A stretch of DNA of 64,000 bases from Inia geoffrensis (GCA_036417435.1 CM070904.1:133486695-133550694); one strand, 5' to 3'. Positions 1 through 12,640 are shown, counted from the stretch's first letter. Notes: generated by a model from the letters alone, not told the origin. Numbers and translations are program-made.

Positions 1-780
1 CTGGGCTGGGCTGAACTGGGCTGGGCTGGGCTGGGCTGGGCTGGGCTGGGCTGGGCTGGGCTGAGCTGGGCTAGGCTGGGCTGGGCTGGGCTGGGCTGGG
101 CTGGGCTGGGCTGGGCTGAGCTGGGCTGAGCTGGGCTGGGCTGGGCTGGGCTGGGCTGGGCTGAGCTGGGCTGGGCTGGGCTGGGCTGGGCTGGGCTGAA
201 CTGGGCTGGGCTGGGCTGGGCTGGGCTGGGCTGAACTGGGCTGGGCTGAACTGGGCTGGGCTGGGCTGGGCTAGGCTGGGCTAGGCTGGGCTAGGCTGGG
301 CTGGGCTGAACTGGGCTGGGCTGAACTGGGCTGGGCTGGGCTGGGCTAGGCTGGGCTAGGCTGGGCTGAGCTGGGCTGGGCTGGGCTGGGCTGAGCTGGG
401 CTGGGCTGGGCTGGGCTGGGCTGGGCTGAGCTAGGCTGGGCTGAACTGGGCTGGGCTGGGCTGGGCTGGGCTGGGCTGGGCTGGGCTGGGCTGGGCTGAG
501 CTGGGCTGGGCTGGGCTGGGCTGGGCTGGACTGGGTTGGGCTGGGCTGAGCTGGGCTGAGCTGGGATGGGCTGGGCTGAGCTGGACTGGGCTGAACTGGG
601 CTGGGCTGGGCTGGGCTGGGTTGGCCTGGGCTGAGCTGGGCTGGGATGGGCTGGGCTGGGCTGAACTGGACTGGGCTGAACTGGGCTGAGCTGGGCTGGG
701 CTGGGCTGGGCTGAGCTGGGTTGGGCTGGGATGGGCTGGGCTGAGCTGGACTGGGCTGAACTGGGCTGGGCTGGGCTGGG
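1..780. repeat. CTGGG pentamer tandem array (G-rich, switch-like)
   Basis: The array consists of 156 consecutive five-base units and is open to the left of the window. The main unit is CTGGG, with CTGAA, CTGAG, CTAGG, CTGGA, ATGGG and TTGGG variants. Units stay in the same register from base 1 to base 780, so the array has many substitutions but no insertion or deletion. Unique sequence begins at 781. Four or more GGG runs separated by two bases recur throughout, so the + strand can form G-quadruplexes. A block near 563-600 recurs about 165 bp later near 728-765, which shows higher-order duplication. A long proline/serine/glutamine open frame on the minus strand here is only the translation of the repeat. 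Confidence 0.95.
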
Positions 781-1314
781 GCTGCCAGTTTACACCGCCT
801 GAGCTTATGGGCTGGAAAAGTTCAAAGGACCAGGCTGGCACGCTCCGAAGGCCGCTGTTGGCCGTGGGGGATGAAGAGGACTCGGGTCTGTAGGGTCTCA
901 GTGGCACTCGTAAGTGTCACCCACAAGCAGGATGCTGCCTGCTGGGGTCTGCTGGCCCTGGGGCCCAGCAGAGGCCACAGGAATGTGATGACACTGAGTG
1001 GCTTCCACCAAGTGCTGTGGGGGACAAGGGCAGCCCAGAGGCAAGGGGAGCAGGAAGGAGACCCCAGCCCTGAAGGGAGAAGCAACAAAGGAGCCCTTGG
1101 AAGAGCTGGGTGGTGGAGGGCAACCTTTGAAGACAACCCGCTGCATATTCCATGTGCTCAGGGAAAGCAGGCAGCCTTGAAGCCCACATCAACACGATAT
1201 GTCCGGAACGGGCAAGTGCGCAGAGAGGGACAGCAGACGCGTGGTGGCCCGGGGCTGGCGGAGGGGCGGGGAGTAGCAGCCGCCAGCTGTGGGGGTTTCC
1301 TTCTGGGATGATGA
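781..1314. other. intergenic, nothing recognised
   Basis: This is GC-rich single-copy-looking sequence between the pentamer array and an L1 3' end. Several short overlapping open frames occur, but none has recognisable domains, a splice context or a coding-like composition. Confidence 0.5.
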
Positions 1315-1447
1315 GGTGCTCTGGAATTGGACAGTGGTGAAGGTTGCACAACTGGGTGACCATACTTAAAAACCAATGAATTGCGCACTGTACTTGAGTG
1401 AGTTACACGGCACATGACTCATTTCTCAACAAAGCTGTTATTAAAAC
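1315..1447 (+). mobile_element. L1 3'-end fragment (old L1M type)
   Basis: The segment has the typical end of old L1 elements: a 'gtggtgaaggttgcacaac' block, then 'aaaaaccaatgaatt', then 'tctcaacaaagctgttatt' followed by an A-rich end. It is diverged and truncated at the 5' side. The call rests on recall of the mammalian L1M 3' end and not on an alignment. Confidence 0.65.
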
Positions 1448-1559
1448 AACGCAGCAAACGCTTTCCCTGCCCCAGACCTGGACTTGGCCATTTCAGCAAA
1501 GGTCCCTGAGGGTTCCCACCGGTGGGGCTCTGTCCAGATGCACATGTGGGCGTGTGTGA

Positions 1560-2100
1560 TCCCGCCATCAGCTGTCACGGCTTCCCGCCTTTTCTGGGCA
1601 GTGAGCTGGGCAACACATCTGTTTGAAAAGAGAAAAGGATGAGTTCATCCTGATACAACCCAAGCCTGATAGTACGGATTTTTAATCAACTTCTTTTCTA
1701 CTTGCGTCTCTCGTCTTTTGCACTAAAAATCTTTGCTCCTAATCACTGAGCTACTCTTTTGCGCTCTTGTACAGCAGAAGTATAAAAACACACACGCACC
1801 TGATAAACATTAACGTATTACTTCTAACAATTAAACTAAGATTTCTGTGCAGCTCTGTTATCCTTAGAACAGTCAAATAACCTGACGTCACAGATAAATG
1901 TAATCTTGGCATTTCAATCAATATTCAAATTTCAATCGTATCTGGGTATTATGAATAAAGGAGGTTTAATATCCATTCGAACATTTCGAGACTGATGAAT
2001 CATAGGACTTTTAAATAGTTGAGTCATGCAATCGAAAATGGCTAAATTATAAATCTCACAGCTGCTGACTCATCTTCAACTGCTGAGTCACAATGTCCCC
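1560..2100. promoter_or_regulatory. candidate enhancer: AT-rich island with AP-1/CRE/MARE-like motifs
   Basis: This AT-rich block sits inside GC-rich surroundings and is not a repeat I recognise. It has a perfect CRE palindrome TGACGTCA at 1883-1890, an AP-1-like TGAATCA at 1996-2002, TGAGTCA followed by TGCA at 2020-2030, TGCTGACTCA at 2063-2072 and TGCTGAGTCA at 2081-2090. The last two are Maf/AP-1 (MARE-type) half sites. Three TGASTCA heptamers within 71 bp is far above chance. Enhancer function and any target gene are inference. Confidence 0.4.
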
Positions 2101-5100
2101 AATTCCAGACGCCCCGAGCTGGAAGGGACCCCAGAAGTCTTCTCCACTGGAGAAAGCTTGTCCAGAGGCCTCTGACCGAGACAGCTCCCACGCTTCTGTT
2201 GGCTGTGGTCCGACTGGGGAGGCAGGGGCTGGGGGGGGCACCCAGAGTGGGAGCCCTAAGGAGCACCTCCTGACGCACTGCCATCCAGGCTCCTCTGCAT
2301 CCGCTGGGGCCCTGGGCACTATGCCCATTTTGAACACACAGTAGGAGCCTTCCTCGGGCTCAGGGAAAGATGGGGCAGGGCACGAGCCCCAGAAGGTCAG
2401 GAGTACCTGTTCCTCCTATGGGATGTGGGCCCCTCCCAGCAGGGGCTGCCGGCCGACCTCCCCTTCACACCCTTTCACCCAGCCCACAGGCAGGTCCTCC
2501 TGGGATCGAAGACGTGACCAAACGCAACCAGAGCTGCACACCTTCCACAGACCACACCCCAGCACGGCCAGCTCCATCCACCCCAGAAAACAGCTAGCAA
2601 AACAGGGTTCTGGCCCCCTCAGCGGACACACAGAAAAACGGAGGCAGGCAGAGGGACAGACTCGCCCAGACCTCCCGCGGGGATGTCAGAGCCATGACCT
2701 GGAAGCTCAGCGCCAAGCAAGGCGTCCAGAGGGCTGGCCCAGCCACCAAACCACCAACGAGGAGTATGCTGTTCACCGGGCCAGGGCGGCCCTGAGTGGT
2801 CCACAAAGCCTCAGACTAGGGTGGGGGGTCAGGAGGTCAGGCTGCGCTGGCCCAGGTTATGAAGGGTCAACACTGGGATCCATCTTGAGGGTGACCCAGG
2901 CCCAGGACTCAGCATATTTGGGGAGGACCTGTGTGGCCACAGCGTAGAGAGGGCCAGGGGCAGGGCCAGCCCAGGGGCTAAGCAGTGAACAGACAGAGAT
3001 GACCCGGCCTACATGAGGCAGGAGCTGGGGCCGGACGGGAGGAGGGCTCCCCTGGGGTCCCGGGGGTGATTTCTCCCCTGAGGGCATCTGGGGAGAAATC
3101 CTGGCAGCCACCAGGGAGATGTGTGGACAGCCAGGGAGTCCTCAGCATCAGACTGTCCTGGAGGCCTTGGGGGAGGGTGGGCTTGCCCAGGAGAGGGGCC
3201 CCCGAGGGACCAAGTGTAGCCCAGAGACCAGGCCTGGCTGCCTGCTGACCACGGGCAGCAGGGCCACAGAGGCCTCGGTGTGGCCAGACAGAACGCGTAG
3301 GCATAAGCATCCTGCGTCCCCATAGATCGCAGGGCCCTCCGCTTCCTTGGGGGCGCCGGTCAGAACTTCCCAGTCCCCCAGCTGTAACCAGGGAAGGGAG
3401 CTTGCAGAGCCAGCAGACTTGTTTTGTAAGATCGAGGCCCACAGAGTTGGGGGAGGAGACCCGCCAAGCGCTGCCCGACTCCATGGCTCTGAGCCCTTGT
3501 CGGGGCCTGGGAGGCTCCCACTCTATGTGGTCTGACGTCGGTGAGCTGCTGTGAGGGCTCTGGGTCAGGGCTTGCCTCTGGGGAAGGACCTCGGCTGCGG
3601 AAATGCTGAGCAGGGCGGGCCAGGGGGGAGCCAGCCCCCTGCCATCTCCAGGTGGGTCCTGCAGAGTCCATCCCCGGCAACGCACCAGGTGTCCAGACAC
3701 AGGAGGAGGGAACCCTCGGGCACAGGAGCAGCATCCTCAGGGAGACGAGCCTCTCAGTGTCCAGGACAAGCCTAAGCAGCTGGGGGGAGGGGCCTTTCCG
3801 GAAGATTCTGTCTGCTGTGGTCACCCCAGGGAGGGTCAAGGGGGCGTCCAGTTCCTTGCCGGGGGCTCTCACCCGACCAGAGGCCACAGGGCTGCAGCAT
3901 CACAGGTACGTCCAGGGCAGCATCGCCACCGTTAGAAATTGCCTCAGAAAGTCTAAAATGTACAGCATCTGGTCCCAAAGCCATGTGTTCCTGAATCCCA
4001 GAAGCTGACGTCCTGTAGACGGAATGTATTTTATCCAGATCTTTCGTCTTGCACAGCTTAACGGATCTGAAAGTTATATTGCGGCGCCGGAGACTGCAAA
4101 GCAGGAAAGCGCCATTTCCCCTTCAGTTTAGGGAACAGACCGAGGCCACAAGTGACTCCAGGCCTGAGGTGTGTTAGGAAGGGGGCTTCGTGGGCTGAGG
4201 CTGGTGCTGCAAGGGGCGAGGCCCTCCCACCCCCTCCGAGGGCCAGTGGGGTCTACACTGGACATGTGATGGGCGCTGAGGACTGGTGGGGTCTACACTG
4301 GACATGTGATAGGCGCTGGGACTCTAGGGTTTCCGCTTTAATTCTAGAACCCATGCTGAGCAGCCAGGGGGCTGCTAAGGCCAGGGGCCTCGCCCCTCCC
4401 CACCGACACTGACTTCTGCGGCCTCGGTGACTGGGAGTGACGTGCTGAAGGGCCCTAACACGGGTCCTGGGTCTTCTAACCCTCAGTGCCACCATAGGGA
4501 CACGCCGGAGTGACCTGGGCAGCTCATCGATGGGATCGCATCCTACGCACACAAAAGGGACACACAGAGTGCAGAGAATCGACAAGACATGACGCCCCAG
4601 CCCCCGGGGACATGCAGCCAGCCGTGTCCAGGAGCATCTGGCCCTGCAGCAGGCTACGATGTGGCCGTGCTGGAGTGGACTCTGCATGTGCTGCCCGGAC
4701 GCCCCTTCAGGGCCTGAGGGTCGGGAGGGACCCCAACCCCGGCCCCGGGGCTCCTGGCTGAGGGCACTGGGCTCTCCGCGGGAGGTCCCTCCCGGCAGGT
4801 GGTCTCCTTGGGAGAGGCCCTTCCCTGGCCAGGGGCCCGACCCACCCACTCATCCATCCCCACCCAAGGAGGCCATGGAACCACAGAGGAAGTGGCTGTT
4901 CCCTGCACACCGCTGCCCCTTCCCCTCCCCTCTGCTCCCTGCCCTTCACTCCCTAAACACTAGCTGAGCCAGACCAGCTGAGCCAGGCCTTCTACAAGGC
5001 TACCCTGGGCCCAGGAGCTGCAGACACATCCGTGGGTGGGGCAGGAAGGTGCCAGAAAGTACCTGCATCTCACCCTCAAGTATGTAGGCAGGGGTGGGGG

Positions 5101-8100
5101 GATGCTGAGCTATCTACGCAGAAAGGACACAGAAAACGCAGTAACACATAGCCTGGAGCAGGGGGGTGGGGCGGGGTGCAGCGGCTGCTTGGGGACACTA
5201 GAGCTGGGACCCCAGGGACCAGCAGGAGTGGCTCTGCAGAATCCCGAAGGGGGCAGGGACGTACACAAGGGTGGGTGACCATGAGCTGGGGACAGGCTGG
5301 CCCAGCGCAGCCCCAGCCAGGGAGCAGCAGCACCTCCTTGGGTCCAGGGCGCTGAGCGGCCTCCTGCTGGGTGACCCTTTCATCCACCTCCGCCCATCGC
5401 GCATCTCCTCAGCGAACCTTCCCAGCTGCACAGCCAGCCCTGCCTGTTCCCTGCAGGGCCGTGAGCGGCTCCCCTGCATGCCCGGACCCCCGGTGGCCGC
5501 CTCCCCTGGCTCCAGACCTCACACCCCGTGGCCCACAACCCAGATACTGACCTCTGACCTTGGTTGCAGCAGGAGGGCCTTAAGCCCTGTTGCTTGGGTG
5601 GGAATCCTTGAACTCGGCTTCCAGGATTCCAGGTGAAGGCGAGGTCTCTGGGCTCTCCTCTGGCTCCGGGTGAGTTAGAGATCTTCTCGCTGCCTTCATT
5701 GTGCCCCAAACCGCCCCAAGGTCACACAGCCACCAGGGCTTGGAGAGGTGACTTACCACTCACCCAACAGGCAGCTTGGTTTCACACGTGACACTCATTT
5801 CTCCATCGCTGAGCTCCTCTGAGCTGGATTTCTGTCTTCAGACAAGATCCTTGGTCCTGCCCATGGTGGAGGCCAGCCCCACACAGACAGGGGGGCCTGC
5901 AGACACAGGGGTGCAGGACAGAGGCCCGGCCCAGGCCCAGCCCTGCGGCAGACTGGGGGCTCCACAGAACCATCCTAGGGAGACATGAGGCCAGGGGCGC
6001 TCCCCCTCCGCAGAGGGGGCTTGGGGCCAGTTGATGAAGGTGGAGTCAGGGGAGGTTTTATCCGAAGCAATGGAGGGCGTGCAGGGCTCCGGAATGTGGT
6101 TCAACAATCAAGTTTGGGGGCAGGAACGTGGTCAGAGACGGTTCACAGTCTCTCCCTCCTCTGGACATCAGCTCTGAGGAGGCCAGCCAGGGCCCGGGCC
6201 CTCAGACCTGACGTCTCTGTCTCCGGGATCGAGGACCCTCACCCCAGAGGGACGGGCTGAGCAAACCCCCCGGCAGCTGACGGGGTACCCCCGCCCCATA
6301 CGAGCAAGAGCAGGGCTGGGCCTACTGGACCTTGGGCACCCCCTGCTCAGCCTCGCAGCCCAAGGCCTCACAGGGCCTCAGGGGAAGGAAGGGTGTGGGT
6401 CCCAGCACCCCAGGCCACGGGGGCTCAGCACGGGCAGGCAGCAGCCGGGCTCTGCGGCTCCGCCCTCCCTCCTTCTAGAAGCAGGGCTGCCCGGGAGTGA
6501 GCGCGCTCAGGGCCCAGCAGCCGGAGGGCTGTGGGCCAGGGCCGCAGGGACAAGGTCCAGGCTGGACCGTCCCTGCCCTGGGGCCACACCCGCTTCCAGA
6601 ACAGGCCCCCTCAGCCCCCAGACACCCGCACCTTGAGGCACCCCTCCAGCGGCAGCGCCCCTAGAATTCCCCCAGGCAGGAGCTGGGGCACAAGCATGCA
6701 GTGGTGGACGGATTTCATTAGGGAATTGGGTTTTCTTCTTAGTTCTGCCCACCTGCTCTCTCTCCTGCCTCCAGTGAGCGGCCAAGGAGAGAAGGAGCTA
6801 GGGGCGCTCACCCTGAAGCCCTCACCCTCCGAAGGGTCTGCAATGCTGCCCTTACCATCTTCAAGGGGGTTGTGTTGAGAGCCGGCGGCAGGGCGGGGGC
6901 TGGCAGGGCCATTAGGGCACAGGGCTGTCCTCACAGGCAGTGAGAATGGGCAATCCCCCGGGGGGCTCTGCGCCTGCACCCACCCACCTGCCCACAGCGC
7001 TATCTCTACTTCCCATGGCGCCGTACTGCCCAGTCCGCTCGTAGGCCAGGGTCCCACCCGGGAGGGGACCCCACCTTTGTGACCACATCAGCTCAGTGAA
7101 AGGGGGGACCACGTGTGTGTAGCTGTTGACAGCACCCAACGCAAGGCGGGTTTGCTGAACTGCGGCAGAATGGGGGCAGCTGCCGGAAGAACCTCTGGGG
7201 GCACCTCTCCTAGCAGCCCCTTCCCCACCTGGGCAGCTGGGAAGGTGACCGATCAGGTGCTTGTGGAGGGTTCAGCAAGTGCCCCAGGGCTAGCACCCTG
7301 CCGGCCTGGGTCAGGGGTGACGGTGGGAGAGGGAGCAGCTGAGGTAACTGACAGACTCCTGGGGAGACCCAGGCGCAGGTAGCGGTCTGGGAAATCATCA
7401 CCAGCAGGCCCCAGGAGGGCGCCTGGAGGGTGGCCGTCGCTGTAGCAGGGGCTCCCAGCAGGCCAGGAGGGAGCGTTCTCCTGTCCGGGGTTCCCCGCCC
7501 AAAGGCCCCGCAGGGCAACGTCCCCCCTGCTGGTCCCCACCAGGCCCTTCCTGGGTGCGCAGCTCCTCCCCTGTCCTGCACATTCCGGCTCAGAGGCCAG
7601 ACAGGCTCAGGGCCCTCCGCCCCTGCCCACAGTCCATCCTTTGTTTGCACAGCTTCAAAGCAAGCACAGGAAACGCCAGCCCCCCGTCCCTCCCTAACCC
7701 CCTGACATCTTGAACCACTTGGGGGATCCCAGCGCATCGCTCACATTCACTCTCTGAAGCCCCAGCTCCCCGCGAGCTGCTAAAAATAGGGTGTGACCAG
7801 CCAGACCTGGATGGGTCCTGGGCCCTGTCCACCGACGCTGAGGAAGGAGCCCTCGGAGCTGTGCTGGGCCCCTGTCACCCACAGGAGCAGAATAAAGGAG
7901 CCTTGTCGGGACGAAGGACTAGTGGTAAATACCCCCAAATGCCAGCCCTGCTGGTGCCAGGCTGCTTGTTTCTCTTCTGTCTTTTCCAGATGTTCTGTAC
8001 CGTGTTTGTGTCGCTTTTACAACAGACAGGGGTACAGAAACACACACACAGCTGCAGCGCTGAAGGGACACCACGGGTAGAAGCCTGGCATCGCCTGGGG

Positions 8101-9424
8101 CCCAGGAGGAGGCCGGTTGGGGAGGCTCAGAGCGCGTGGGGCCAGCTCTGCTGAGGGACGTCGGGGAGCCAGGGCCAAAAGACAGGTTCCCCGAGGGTCA
8201 GGGTCGGGCCAGCCAGGCCAGGGCATGGCCCACGTCACGTAGCCCCGGGCCCGCTCCGTGGGCACCCTGTGAGGCCTCGGGCAGGCAGGCCAGGAGGGCA
8301 CCACCCCTCCACTTGTGTCCAGATGTCCTCCTGACAGGCCCTCCAGCCCCGGCCGCTCAGTCCTCCACAGACCCGTAGGAGACCCAGGCACTGTCCTCCA
8401 GCCACCCTGGGAGCCCGGAGCTCCAGCCGGGGCCTGCTCCCCAGACGCCCACCCCACAGGGGCAGGACAGCTGGTGGCCTCAGGCCCCACCCTTGCCTGG
8501 AGCCCAGAAGGGGAGGCAGACTCGCCCAGTGTCCCCTCCAAGTCTGCCGAGGGGCGGGGGCAGCCAGGCTGGGACTCTGCTGAGAGCCCCTCTTCAGAGC
8601 CGTGGTCATGGTCAACCGTGGGTAGAGGGGGCAGGGAGGCTGTGGCGAGAGCCGCATGTGGTGTCAGGCCAGCTGGGGAGATGCCAGCTCATCACTTACC
8701 AGGTGGATCGCTCAGGCCACAAGCTGGACCCCCCTCCAAATCCCGTGCGTGTCGCGCAGCGGACGGCGCTGCTGGCTGTCAGGACCTAGCGAGGACTAAA
8801 GGAGTCGCTGTGTGCAAAGCCCCGCTCCCTCCCCAGCACCCGTGGCCCCGGGAAGCCACCACCATCCTGGCAGGCTGCACCCACCGTGTCCCTCAGAGTC
8901 TTGACAGCCCGCCACGCCCAGTGCTGTGTGGGGCGCTTCGCAGGTGATAATAGCAGCTGTACAGACGCTGCTCGCTGCCCCCAACATCCACCGTCCCTCC
9001 AGCCTCAGTATAGCACTCTGATTTTATGAGGCAGCAATGTGAAGACATCTCCCAGCCTCCTTGCAGCTCGAGGGACCCAACAAGATGGAAGCAAAAGCCA
9101 TGCCAAAGGGCTTCCAGGAGAGAAGGCCCCCATTGCCCTGGGCCTGTCCCTTCCTCTTACCTGGAATGCAGGCGTGAAGGAGGGAGCCCCAGCAACCATT
9201 TTCAACCATGGGGCAGCCACGAGCCTGGAAGCTCTGTGCTCAGGATGGCAGAGCAGCCACACAGAGGAGCCCCAGCCGCTGATGAGACCTTGGAACTGCC
9301 ACACGACCCCCAAACTTCTGCTTGAGAAAAACGTCTCCGAATGTTTTTGTCACTGTAGTCAGAGGTCTGTTCCTAGCAGCCACGTGCAATTCCTAACGGA
9401 TTCACTGTCTGAGAAGCCCTGACC
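2101..9424. other. intergenic GC-rich DNA, no gene supported
   Basis: There are many short open frames on all six frames with alanine/proline/glycine/arginine-rich translations, as expected for GC-rich non-coding DNA. I found no conserved protein motif, no exon-like pattern and no RNA gene. Apart from a small tandem duplication at 4246-4319 and a moderately AT-rich patch near 4020-4140, nothing stands out. Otospiralin (OTOS), the upstream neighbour of GPC1 in human, was looked for in the translations and not seen. Confidence 0.5.
4246..4319. repeat. two-copy tandem duplication, 40-bp period
   Basis: The block 'gtggggtctacactggacat' plus about 14 further bases occurs at 4246-4279 and again at 4286-4319 with two substitutions. 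The offset is 40 bp. It is a small local duplication and no function is suggested. Confidence 0.85.
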
Positions 9425-9610
9425 CCAGGCCAGGCACGGCACCCGTTTTTCTCACTTGTACACGTCATCCAGTTGCCACTACCGCCCGAGACAGTGGGTG
9501 TTACCAACTGCTTCTAGAGGAGGAGAGGGGCGTTCAGGTCCTGCGACTTGCCAGCGAGCCACAGCCAGGAGCGGGGCCAGCCCAGCCCGCGACTGTGGAC
9601 CCCAGCTCTT
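9425..9610 (-). mobile_element. MIR-type SINE remnant
   Basis: In this orientation the order of blocks fits a reversed MIR: a 'caggccaggcac' start, a 'cacttgtacacgtcatcc' stretch, a 'gacagtgggtgttaccaac' stretch, then 'gcgacttgccagcgagccacagcc'. It is strongly diverged, as expected for a pre-placental SINE. Confidence 0.5.
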
Positions 9611-12264
9611 GGCCGAGTGCACGCCAGGGGGAAGACGCAGCTAGAGTCGGGGTCTCAGTACCTCGGGGTCCCCCTGGCCAGGCCACACCCGGCCTTAGAC
9701 ACACAGGCTCCGCAGGACGAGGCTGATCTGAAGTCTGAGGGACACACAGGAGTGTGAGAATCTGTGGGTAACAGTGGAGGAAGGGGCTCGGGCTTCGGAG
9801 CCCCGGGTGGGATTCTGGGCCTGAGCCCACGTGCGATCACACCTGGCCCACAGGAGGTGCTCCCCACACGTTCCCAGGCCCTTCGGTCCACAGGCTCGCA
9901 GCTCAGACGGTGCCGGGGGACAGGTGGACACACCTCGCCCCACATGTGCCCTACCTCCTCTCTCTGATTTTAAAGCAAATACAGGAAATTTAGAAACTGC
10001 AAAAATGTACAATAGCAGAGAAAAAGATTAAAAGCCTCCAGAAATTGCCATTAATACAATTTGGAATATCTGTGATGATTCTAGTTAAAAATGAGACTGC
10101 ACCATTTCTCACGCTGACGGCCACTGGCCCTCCTCTGTGTGGGCTCTGCCCGCGTCCATCCCTGTTACTGAAACACGGTGTGACTCTCCCTGTAGGACCC
10201 ACCGCCTACAGTTCCTACAGCTGCAAATGTCCTTTCCCAGTGGCAGTGACCTCATTCTGCTGACTTGTTTTCTGAAATACACACGTTTATTAGAACATGT
10301 GGGTTTTCTAATCTAACTTCTTTGTCTCCCAGTTTCTTTAATTTTATGAAGTACTTTAGGAGTCCTTTCAGAAGTTTAAATGTTGCATTTCATGTCACCG
10401 CTGACACACGTGTGGAAGCACAGAGACACAGAAATGGGAGGAGACTCAGACCCACCTCCCAAACCCTGAGCCATAGGAAGTGTCCCCCGAGCTCCCAACG
10501 CAGGGCAGCCAGGGCGTGATGAAGTGGCACCTGGCCAGGCCAGCCCTGTGTCCTGGGCTTGAGGACGGAGCCCTCGTTCACACCCTCCGAACATCCTGCT
10601 GCGACAAAGTGGTCACGGCACATGCCGGCCTCCCGCCCCCCCCAACCGAGGCTCTGGCCACCACGCAGCCGGGGGGCACGGCCGGCTGCATGGGCCGTAG
10701 GGCTGAGACCGCTGTCCCGGCGTCCTCTCACAGGGACGTGGCTCCGAGGATGGCCCAGGTCCAAGGAGCCTGGTCTGGAAGATGAGGGGTGACTAGGCCG
10801 GTTTGGACAGCAGACACTGATGTCCGCCAACCCCCTGCGGGAGGGCGGCCCCACTCAGGGGACAGTCTCACTTCCAGCACTACTCAGAGTTGGAAGCTCG
10901 ACGAGATGCCAGCGCTCGCAGCTCCTCCCTCCAGAGCCCGGCACCTGGCTTCAGTGGACACCACACTCCATGAGATGCTCCCCTTCCTGGTACAAGCCGT
11001 GCTTGGGCACCGCCGGGACAGCTGGCCTCGCGGATAGGAGAGGAGAGGGAGTGGCAGGAAGGACCAGGCGTGCTGTGCCCCAGGTGAGGCCACAGGAGCC
11101 GGGGACCCCTGCCCCAGGCCCCTTGCCCACTCTCCACGCATGAGTTCCCTTCTTTGGCCTCCGTTTCTCCATCTGAGGACCGAGGGCAGCGGGTGGAGGG
11201 ACCCGAGATCAGAGGAGACGAGTGTCTGAATTGGTGGGAGCAGAGGCTAAGGCCAGGCAACAGGCAGGAGGCCCAGCCCTAGTCCCTTCAGGGCTGCACC
11301 CACACCCCTGCCCTCCGGACCCACAGCCTGAAGGTAGGGCTGTCGTGCCTGCTCAGACAGGGCCCCGCCCGGCCCTACCTAGGATGCAGGCATCAAAGGG
11401 GCCGGGCTGCGGGCAGAGGGAGAAAGCCTGCAGCCCCGGCCGATCTGCCCTGCAAGTGCTTGCCTGCTGCCAGGCAACAAGCCTGCCCCTGAGAAGGAGG
11501 GCGCCCCAGCCCCGGAGCACCACCCCTGCTCAGGCCCACAGGCTGGCGGAGGTGCAGAGACCCTCCCTGGGGCGGGGGTGGGGGTGTGCTTCCTCAGGGC
11601 ACTGAGCCACTGCTGGGACGGGGCAGGGGGTGGGCTGCCATCCCATCTGACTGGACGCTCCCAGGAGCACACGCGGGGCCTCAAGTACATGTTTCAGGGA
11701 GTGGCCAGGGGACCCTGTGCCTGCCCCGGAGGGGCCCCGTGTGTGTGGATGTGGATGCCCCCCAGCCCTGACCACACACACACACAGACACACACACACA
11801 CACACACACGTGGGGACAGCCACAGGCACACAATATGTACTCGTCTGACTGCAGCACCCAAGGGTCTCTGAGACCCCCTGCCCACAGCCCCTCATCTGTA
11901 GACAAGGACGTGAGGTGGCTGGGGTCCCTGGCTGGGTGAGTCCTGGGCCTCTGTCTGACTGCCTAGGGCAGGGTAATCACCTGCCATCTGGACGCCCTGC
12001 CTTATGCGCAGCAGGGAGGCCAGAGGCTAACCCTGGGGATGTGGAAGGGCTGGGAGGGAGGGCACACTGGGAGGGGCAGAGGCCTGGGCAGCAGGATGTC
12101 TGGGCACCAGAGTCCCAGCCTCCAGCCTTCGAGAGGCTCAGGCCTGGAAGCTGAACATACACAGGCCTTTGATCCAGCCGTTCTACCCACAGGGTGTCGC
12201 CAGCAGACAGCAGCACACGTGTCCCCCATGCAGGGGCAAGAAGACACTGGTAGCAGCCCCCAAG
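9611..12264. other. intergenic; AT-rich old-repeat-like patch and GC-rich remainder
   Basis: About 9960-10400 is AT-rich and resembles degraded L1 3' sequence ('aatttagaaactgcaaaaat', 'aaaaagattaaaagcctcc'), but I cannot place it firmly. The rest is GC-rich without a recognisable gene, apart from a CA microsatellite at 11771-11810. Confidence 0.45.
11771..11810. repeat. (CA)n microsatellite
   Basis: An alternating CA tract with one CAGA interruption, ending in acgtg. It is likely length-polymorphic. Confidence 0.9.
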
Positions 12265-12640
12265 GGATGACAGAATACTGCCCCTGAGACATGCGTGTCC
12301 TAAGCCCCAAAACCTGTGACTGTGTCCCCTTACTGGAGAAAGGACGTTGCCAATGGGATTAAGTGGAAGTCCCTGAGGTCCCACTGTTACCACGTGGGTC
12401 CTTATAAGAGGGAGGCCGCTGGGTTAGAGAAGGAATCAGACGTGGGGTGAGGAGGCCACGAGCCAGGGATGCAGGTGCCTCCAGAAACTGGAAATGGCCA
12501 GGAACGGATTCTCCCCTGGAGCTTCCAGAAGGACCCAGTCCTGCAGACACAGTGATTTTGGACCTCTGACCTCCAGAATTGGGAGAGAATGAAAGTGTGT
12601 TGTTTTAGCCACTGATCTGGGGGCATTTGTCAGAGTAGGT
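12265..12640 (+). mobile_element. MaLR LTR (MLT1-type), diverged
   Basis: The signature blocks of MLT1-class LTRs appear in order: 'gtcctaagccccaaaacctg', 'tgactgtgtccccttac', 'gtccttataagagggagg', 'ggattctcccctggagc', 'ttccagaaggacccagtcct', 'gacctctgacctccagaatt' and 'gtgttgttttagccact'. This is a non-autonomous endogenous retrovirus-like LTR without coding sequence. The subfamily was not determined. Confidence 0.75.

Noticed and set aside
1..780. Possible immunoglobulin heavy-chain switch region
   Set aside because: The unit looks similar, but there are no constant-region exons nearby and the locus is the GPC1 upstream flank. It is kept only as a structural resemblance.
431..907. 158-codon minus-strand frame rich in Ser-Pro-Ala-Gln
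   Set aside because: It is the translation of the CTGGG pentamer array. Its length reflects the absence of stop codons in the repeat.
11771..11810. Possible CRISPR-like or regulatory repeat
   Set aside because: It is an ordinary CA microsatellite. CRISPR arrays do not occur in mammalian nuclear DNA.
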